From contig JADZCC010000034.1 in the NCBI GenBank assembly GCA_020851785.1, forward strand, positions 81,258 to 145,257: a stretch of DNA of 64,000 nucleotides. The letters run 5' to 3'. The notes beneath the pieces were generated by a model. It ran no database searches, was not told the origin of the DNA, and worked only from the letters and a program-made list of their open reading frames with translations. Below, in pieces: positions 58,822 through 64,000 of the stretch. Position 1 is the first letter of the stretch, and the number at the start of each line of letters is the position of its first letter. A program made the position numbers and the translations under genes. This DNA comes from Anaerolineales bacterium (lineage in GTDB: Bacteria; Chloroflexota; Anaerolineae; Anaerolineales; Villigracilaceae).

Positions 58822-61527
58822 TCATCCCGTATTTCTTAACCCAGCCGCAATCCCGTTAATCGTCAGAGCCATCACCTCGCGCAGAGGTTTGGCTTCGGCG
58901 CATTCCGGGTCTTTGAGCGCGCGTAAACGCTGTAACATTTCCACTTGAATATAGTTCAACGGATCTACATACGGGTTGCGCAGTTGCACCGCCTGGCGCG
59001 TCACCGGCTCCAACTCCAACAGGGTTTGGTGGCGGCTGATTTTCAGCGTCATCTCTTTCGTCCGTTCGTATTCACTGCGAATCGAATTGAAAATTTTGTC
59101 CGCCAGTTTTTCATCCGGCGCCAGGCTTACATACAAGGCGGAAATATCCATATCCGCTTTGAGCAGGGACATTTCAGAATTATTCAGCAACGTTCGAAAG
59201 AATAACCAGCCGTCGTACATTTCCTGTAGCAGGCTTAAGTCTGGCGCGGCGGAGAGCCCGGCGCCGAGGCTGTACCAACCCGGCAGGTTGAAGCGGCTTT
59301 GCATCCACGAGAAAACCCAGGGGATGGACCGAATTTGGTTGACCGCGCCCAACCTCCCGCGCGCAGAGGGGCGCGAACCAATTTGCAGGCGTTTGATTTC
59401 GTCCAACGGCGTGGCCGCCTCCCAAAACTGGATGAAGCCCGGCGTTTCATAGACCAACGCGCGATACGCTTCTTTTCCGACCTTTGACATTTCGGACAGC
59501 GTCTCGCGCCATTTCTGCGGGATGGATTCCACAGCGCGCGGGGCGGAAGCCAAAAGCACCGCGTTGACAATTTGTCCCAGATGCCGATGCGCGATATCGG
59601 GATTGGAATACCGCGAGGCGATGATCTCGCCTTGTTCAGTCAGGCGAAAGCGGCCGTTCACGCTTCCCGGGGGTTGGGCGCGAATGGCATTGTTGGCGGG
59701 GCCGCCGCCGCGCGCAATCGTTCCGCCGCGCCCGTGAAAGAGGGTCAGGCGTATGGCGTATTTTTGCGCCATTTGCGCGATCTCTTCCTGGGCCTGATAC
59801 AACGCCCAGTTCGCCATCAAATAGCCGCCGTCTTTGTTGCTGTCGGAATAACCGATCATCACCATTTGTTTGTTTTGATGCGCCTCCAGGTGGGCGCGAT
59901 ACACTGGAGAATTGAAAAGCAGTTCCAAAATTCCGGCGGCGTCTTTTAAATCTTCAATCGTTTCAAACAAAGGGACAATTTGCGGAATCGTTTTGCAACC
60001 CGCCCATTTAGCCAAGAGCAGGACGGTTAAGACGTCGGCGGCGGAGCGCGTCATCGAAATCACCACCGGGCCCAACAGGTCGGTTCCATAAATTGCATAG
60101 ACGCGCGCAATCAATTGAAAGAGCGCCCACGTTTCCGCCGAAGCGGAAGTGACGCCAGGGTGGCTGGATAAAGCGGGGAGCGGCTCGCTCAACAAACGCG
60201 CCAGCAGGGTTTCCCGCGCAGAGTCGGACAGGTTCTCAAAATCATTTTCGATTCTGAGGGCCCGTAAAATCTCGCCGAGGGCCGCATTCAAACGGCTCGA
60301 TTCTTCGCGCAAGTCCAAACGCGCGGCGCGCAGGCCAAACACCTGCACTTTGTTGATGACAGTCTGTAATTCGTCGTGCGTTAAGTTTGCGGGCAGGGCG
60401 GCGGAGATCATCTGCAAAGGTTCCAACAAATCCGCCAACTGCAGGCGCGCCGGGTGCGGACTGGCGCTTAACAAGTTGCTGGTCATATCGTCGCCGGAGG
60501 CTTCTTTTAAATCGTTGGCCAAAATCGCCACAATCAAACGATAGGGCTCGTGCGCGTAACGTTTTTCAATGTAGGCGATGTGTTCGGAAAAACCCGGCCG
60601 GCGTTTTTCAATCCACTCCGTTAATGCCTGTGGCGGCGGGATGCGGTTGGAGCTCACGCTCAATTGACGGGCCAACTCTTTCAGCGCTTTTTGGTGGCCT
60701 TCCACCGCCAAACCACGATGCAAACGCAGGGTTTCAGCGGTCACGGCGGCCGTCACAAACGGGTTGCCGTCGCGGTCGCCGCCAATCCACGAAGCCAGGC
60801 TCAACCAGTCTTTTGGCGCTTTCAGCGTGGGATAATATTTTTGCAGGGCTTCTTCCAGGTCGCGGTAAATAAGCGGAATCGTATCCCAAAAAAACGACTC
60901 CACAAAATACAGGCCGGTGCGAACTTCATCCGTGACGGAGAGTTTATCGGCGCGCGCGCGATCGGTCAGCCATAAGGCCGAGATCGCGTTTTGCAAGGCC
61001 GTTTCAGTCTCTTCTTTTTTGCGGCGCGCCAGCCCATCCTGATTGAGCAGGCGCAGGAGCGTTTCAATGCGCTCGGTATGCGAAAGCACCGTGCGACGAC
61101 GCGCTTCCGTGGGGTGTGCGGTTAAAACCAACTCGATGAATAAATTTTCCAGCAAAGCGGCGACGGCTTCCGCGCTGACGCCTTCTTTTTTGAGAAGCGC
61201 AAACGCTTCGCCAATCGACTCGCGGACTGGTTCTGGATAAGATTCATCCTCCCGCTGACGGAGCAAACGCACGCGCTGATGTTCTTCCGCGAGATTCACC
61301 AAATCAAAATAGGCCGCAAAAGCCGCGGCAATCACGCGCGCGTCCGAATTTTTCAGCGCGGCAACTTCCTTCAGCAGACGCTCTGCGGCAACGCCATCTC
61401 CAGCGCGGCGCGCCTTGGCCAACAGGCGAATGTTTTCTTCGATCTTAAAAAGTTGCGGCGACTCCAGTTCCGAGATCACCCGGCCGAGCAAGTCGCCTAA
61501 TAAATGTATATTTTGAGAAAGTTCCAT
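58822..61527 (-). CDS. ppc: Phosphoenolpyruvate carboxylase
   Basis: VLTAHPTEARRRTVL; MVMIGYSDSNKDGGYLMANWALYQAQ; FHGRGGTIARGGGP; C-term LTINGIAAGLRNTG. Confidence 0.97.
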   Translation of the reverse strand: MELSQNIHLLGDLLGRVISELESPQLFKIEENIRLLAKARRAGDGVAAERLLKEVAALKNSDARVIAAAFAAYFDLVNLAEEHQRVRLLRQREDESYPEPVRESIGEAFALLKKEGVSAEAVAALLENLFIELVLTAHPTEARRRTVLSHTERIETLLRLLNQDGLARRKKEETETALQNAISALWLTDRARADKLSVTDEVRTGLYFVESFFWDTIPLIYRDLEEALQKYYPTLKAPKDWLSLASWIGGDRDGNPFVTAAVTAETLRLHRGLAVEGHQKALKELARQLSVSSNRIPPPQALTEWIEKRRPGFSEHIAYIEKRYAHEPYRLIVAILANDLKEASGDDMTSNLLSASPHPARLQLADLLEPLQMISAALPANLTHDELQTVINKVQVFGLRAARLDLREESSRLNAALGEILRALRIENDFENLSDSARETLLARLLSEPLPALSSHPGVTSASAETWALFQLIARVYAIYGTDLLGPVVISMTRSAADVLTVLLLAKWAGCKTIPQIVPLFETIEDLKDAAGILELLFNSPVYRAHLEAHQNKQMVMIGYSDSNKDGGYLMANWALYQAQEEIAQMAQKYAIRLTLFHGRGGTIARGGGPANNAIRAQPPGSVNGRFRLTEQGEIIASRYSNPDIAHRHLGQIVNAVLLASAPRAVESIPQKWRETLSEMSKVGKEAYRALVYETPGFIQFWEAATPLDEIKRLQIGSRPSARGRLGAVNQIRSIPWVFSWMQSRFNLPGWYSLGAGLSAAPDLSLLQEMYDGWLFFRTLLNNSEMSLLKADMDISALYVSLAPDEKLADKIFNSIRSEYERTKEMTLKISRHQTLLELEPVTRQAVQLRNPYVDPLNYIQVEMLQRLRALKDPECAEAKPLREVMALTINGIAAGLRNTG

Positions 61528-61611
61528 TTGGGTAGTATAACAAAGCCAAAGCCTTCAGGCATGACCCAGACGGGTAATGCCTGAAAGACTCTTTCAATTT
61601 GCGCGCTGAGG

Positions 61612-61944
61612 TTAATGCGTGGGGGCTTTTGAAATCACGTTAATGAACACGATTCCCAACAAAATCAGGAAGATGCCCACGACGCGGGCCCAATCCAGCG
61701 GCTCGCGCCAGATGAGCATTCCGGCGATGACCGTGAGGACCAACCCCACGCCCGACCAGATCGCATAGGCCACGCCGATGGGCATGGTTTTTAATGCCAG
61801 CGAAAGCAGATAAAACGAGGCGCCATAGCCAATCACGACGATCAGGCTGGGGACAAGTTTGGTGAATCCCTGCGTAAACTTTAACGCAGTGGTGGCAATC
61901 ACTTCGGAGAGGATGGCAAAGAAGAGGACGAGGAAAGTTTGCAC
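61612..61944 (-). CDS. SMR-family (EmrE/QacE-like) multidrug efflux protein, probable GTG start
   Basis: FLVLFFAILSEVIATTALKFTQGFTKLVPSL...GVAYAIWSGVGLVLTVIAGMLIWREPLD. Confidence 0.92.
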   Translation of the reverse strand: MQTFLVLFFAILSEVIATTALKFTQGFTKLVPSLIVVIGYGASFYLLSLALKTMPIGVAYAIWSGVGLVLTVIAGMLIWREPLDWARVVGIFLILLGIVFINVISKAPTH

Positions 61945-62041
61945 AGGGGGTTCCTTTTGAGGGTTTGAAATTTGGGGCGTTTTGCAAGTTCCCGTCCTAT
62001 TATCCCACGTCACGCAAAAGCGCTCTACCTCTCTTCAAGAA

Positions 62042-62896
62042 CTAACCCTTCAAGAACCTGACAACCTGCTCTTGAGTTTCTTTCGACTGTAGCGCGCCTC
62101 TATGGCCCAAGCCTTTGGTCTCAACATACTGCACGCCCTGCCAGGTCTTGGCAATGGCGCGGCTGTCTTCTACGGGTGTCACCTCATCCGCATGATCGTG
62201 AAACATCAACGCGGGGATCTGAAGTTCCTTCACAAGTTCCGCATTCACAATTGAATTAAGAAGTTCTGCGCTGAAGTTTTCAAAGAGCAAGTCGCGGATT
62301 CCATCCGTCAAATCGTCTGGTAACTTAGCCAGCGTTTGAAAGCGCGGCAGTGCATCCATCAGCCGGTTGAATGCGCCAAAATAGACCAGCTTGGCAGGCG
62401 GCAGACAATTTAATTTAACCAAAGCATAGGAGGCGATTAACGTTCCAAATGAGTGGGCAAGCATGGCGTCAAACCCTCCGAAACGCCGCGTGATTGTCGT
62501 CAGCGTTGGCCCAATTTCCAAAATGTTCGTCTGCCGCCCCGCCGAGGCTCCATGCGCTGGCTGATCGTACGCCACCACGAAATATCCAGCCTGTAGTAGC
62601 GGTTCAACAAAGCCCGTCAGTTGCGCGCGCGCGCCGCCCCAACCGTGAAGCAACAAGGCTTTGGGATGCGCAGGATTGCCCCAGGCAGTCACAGCCAGCT
62701 CCAGCGCCGCTCCGGTTGCAGGTACGTCATGTTGAACCGTCAGATTATTCCCATTTTTGAGAATTTCAGCCTCTGTCGGTTTAACTTCATATTTGCCTGG
62801 CGTAAAAAAAACTTTATAGGCCTTCTTTACCAGAGCTTGCTTTTCATTTACAGGCGTATCGTTCAACATTATTTTTTCTCCTTTTTTTGCGCCCAA
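62042..62896 (-). CDS. Alpha/beta hydrolase
   Basis: KALLLHGWGGARAQLTGFVEPLLQAGYFVVAYDQPAHGASAG; MLAHSFGTLIASYAL. Confidence 0.88.
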   Translation of the reverse strand: MGAKKGEKIMLNDTPVNEKQALVKKAYKVFFTPGKYEVKPTEAEILKNGNNLTVQHDVPATGAALELAVTAWGNPAHPKALLLHGWGGARAQLTGFVEPLLQAGYFVVAYDQPAHGASAGRQTNILEIGPTLTTITRRFGGFDAMLAHSFGTLIASYALVKLNCLPPAKLVYFGAFNRLMDALPRFQTLAKLPDDLTDGIRDLLFENFSAELLNSIVNAELVKELQIPALMFHDHADEVTPVEDSRAIAKTWQGVQYVETKGLGHRGALQSKETQEQVVRFLKG

Positions 62897-62910
62897 TCGG
62901 GCGTCTAAAA

Positions 62911-62928
62911 ACTTACTATGTAGTAAGT
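62911..62928. promoter_or_regulatory. Candidate TetR operator acttacta-tg-tagtaagt
   Basis: 8-bp inverted arms, shared with 63533-63550; lies between the TetR stop and the hydrolase start. Confidence 0.75.
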
Positions 62929-62945
62929 TTCAACGACAAAAAAAA

Positions 62946-63521
62946 CTACGCGGCGAGCACATCCATTTTATTCTGCTCAACCACCTCGCGAAATTTCTTC
63001 GCCCCCAGAGCGCGGGCCATTTGCAAACTTCCCTGCACGCTGGAATATATCAACGCGGCTTTGCTGGCGGGCGTCCCATTAAATTGAAACGCGCCATGTT
63101 TCTTTCCTTCCGCCAGAGTGACTTCCAACCAAGCCAGCGTTTCCCGGTTCAGGCTTTCAACTTCTTTTTTCAAGCCGTCGGGGATTGTATTAAATTCCAC
63201 CTCTAAAGCGCCGACCAGACAAACCTTGCCGTTGTTTACGCGGAAATCTTCGTAAATTTTGAAGAACCAGTTTAGTTTTTCCTGCGGAGCTAAATCTTTG
63301 ATGCGCGCATTATTAATCCATAATTTGAAGCGTTCGCGGTAGCGCTGAATGACTGCAATGGCCAACGCTTCCTTGCTGGGGAAGTGATAATGAATCGCGG
63401 CATTCTTCACGTTGAGCGCAGAGGCAATGTCGGCATAGCTAAACCCGTTGAAGCCTCTGTCTTGCAGGAGGGATTCGGCGAGATTCAAAATTGTCCGCTT
63501 CGAGTTTTCGATCTTGACCAT
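62946..63521 (-). CDS. TetR/AcrR-family regulator
   Basis: RTILNLAESLLQDRGFNGFSYADIASALNVKNAAIHYHFPSKEALAIAVIQRYRERF HTH; TetR_C-like C-term. Confidence 0.93.
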   Translation of the reverse strand: MVKIENSKRTILNLAESLLQDRGFNGFSYADIASALNVKNAAIHYHFPSKEALAIAVIQRYRERFKLWINNARIKDLAPQEKLNWFFKIYEDFRVNNGKVCLVGALEVEFNTIPDGLKKEVESLNRETLAWLEVTLAEGKKHGAFQFNGTPASKAALIYSSVQGSLQMARALGAKKFREVVEQNKMDVLAA

Positions 63522-63532
63522 CGGGCGATTTT

Positions 63533-63550
63533 ACTTACTAATTAGTAAGT
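63533..63550. promoter_or_regulatory. Candidate TetR operator acttactaattagtaagt
   Basis: Perfect 18-bp palindrome 12 nt upstream of the tetR ATG. Confidence 0.8.
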
Positions 63551-63708
63551 TTGTCAAGGGAGAAATCCCAAACTTGCGCAAGCGTTTTATGATCTACAGA
63601 ATCATTTTTTGCAATTTGTACAAACTGTAACCAAACCTTTTCCCCTCTCAACTGCGTTTCATATAACTGGGCATACCAACCACTTAGCGCGGGTAACTCC
63701 GCGCTCAC
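63538..63708 (-). CDS. Short ORF (56 aa, GTG start), possible fragment
   Basis: VSAELPALSGWYAQLYETQLRGEKVWLQFVQIAKNDSVDHKTLAQVWDFSLDKLTN*; protein-like composition, but short and overlapping the operator. Confidence 0.25.
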   Translation of the reverse strand: MSAELPALSGWYAQLYETQLRGEKVWLQFVQIAKNDSVDHKTLAQVWDFSLDKLTN

Positions 63709-63750
63709 AATCTCTTTTTTCGCTGAATATTCAAGATTACAAAATCACTG

Positions 63751-63972
63751 TCACTTAATCTCAGGCATGGCTGAAATCAAGGCGCGTAAGGCTTTATTAA
63801 CCTGCTCGGCAGTGTTAAACACCCTAGCCACGTCGTCATCAAGCAAAACCACAACAGGCGTTTGCTTCATTTTTTCGGCAAAGCGATTTGGTTTCGCTTT
63901 TTTATAATCAAAGCGATACTCGGAAGCCATTTCTTTGATCTTACAGGGCTTGGAAGCGGGCGTTTTCTTCAT
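63751..63972 (-). CDS. Small protein, antitoxin-like (BrnA/CopG-type resemblance)
   Basis: SEYRFDYKKAKPNRFAEKMKQTPVVVLLDDDVARVFNTAEQVNKALRALI. Confidence 0.5.
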   Translation of the reverse strand: MKKTPASKPCKIKEMASEYRFDYKKAKPNRFAEKMKQTPVVVLLDDDVARVFNTAEQVNKALRALISAMPEIK

Positions 63973-64000
63973 AATCTTTTTTCTCTTGACTGGTGGCGGG

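Overview
The 64 kb window looks like chromosomal DNA of a Chloroflexota bacterium, probably Anaerolineae; this is inferred from gene content and repeat style and was not tested. It is mostly housekeeping and metabolic genes: fused glyQS, recO, cdd, glmU, tRNA-Gln(UUG), mscL, a UvrD/PcrA helicase, a SUI1/YciH-like factor, a DEAD-box helicase, an acyl-CoA carboxylase cluster, mutS2, a sulfatase, acetolactate decarboxylase, ppc and a TetR/hydrolase pair. About 19.5 kb (13.0-32.5 kb) is occupied by three adjacent oligopeptide-type ABC transporter gene sets. The most notable observations are: (1) a nucleotidyltransferase two-gene module inserted at the 5' end of glyQS, flanked by a second, orphaned copy of the first ~22 glyQS codons; (2) a 362-aa intein in the GDPDQ/S motif of the UvrD/PcrA helicase whose insert resembles a GIY-YIG nuclease; (3) small palindromic or simple repeats inserted in frame inside housekeeping proteins (GlyQS, SUI1/YciH, MutS2); (4) identical 15-nt extended Shine-Dalgarno elements with possible leader peptides ahead of two substrate-binding-protein genes; (5) a TIR-TM-FGE-sulfatase fusion; (6) a 28-bp hairpin whose mismatches are all G-U wobbles on one strand; (7) twin TetR-type palindromic operators. 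No CRISPR array, rRNA operon, IS transposase or prophage was recognised.
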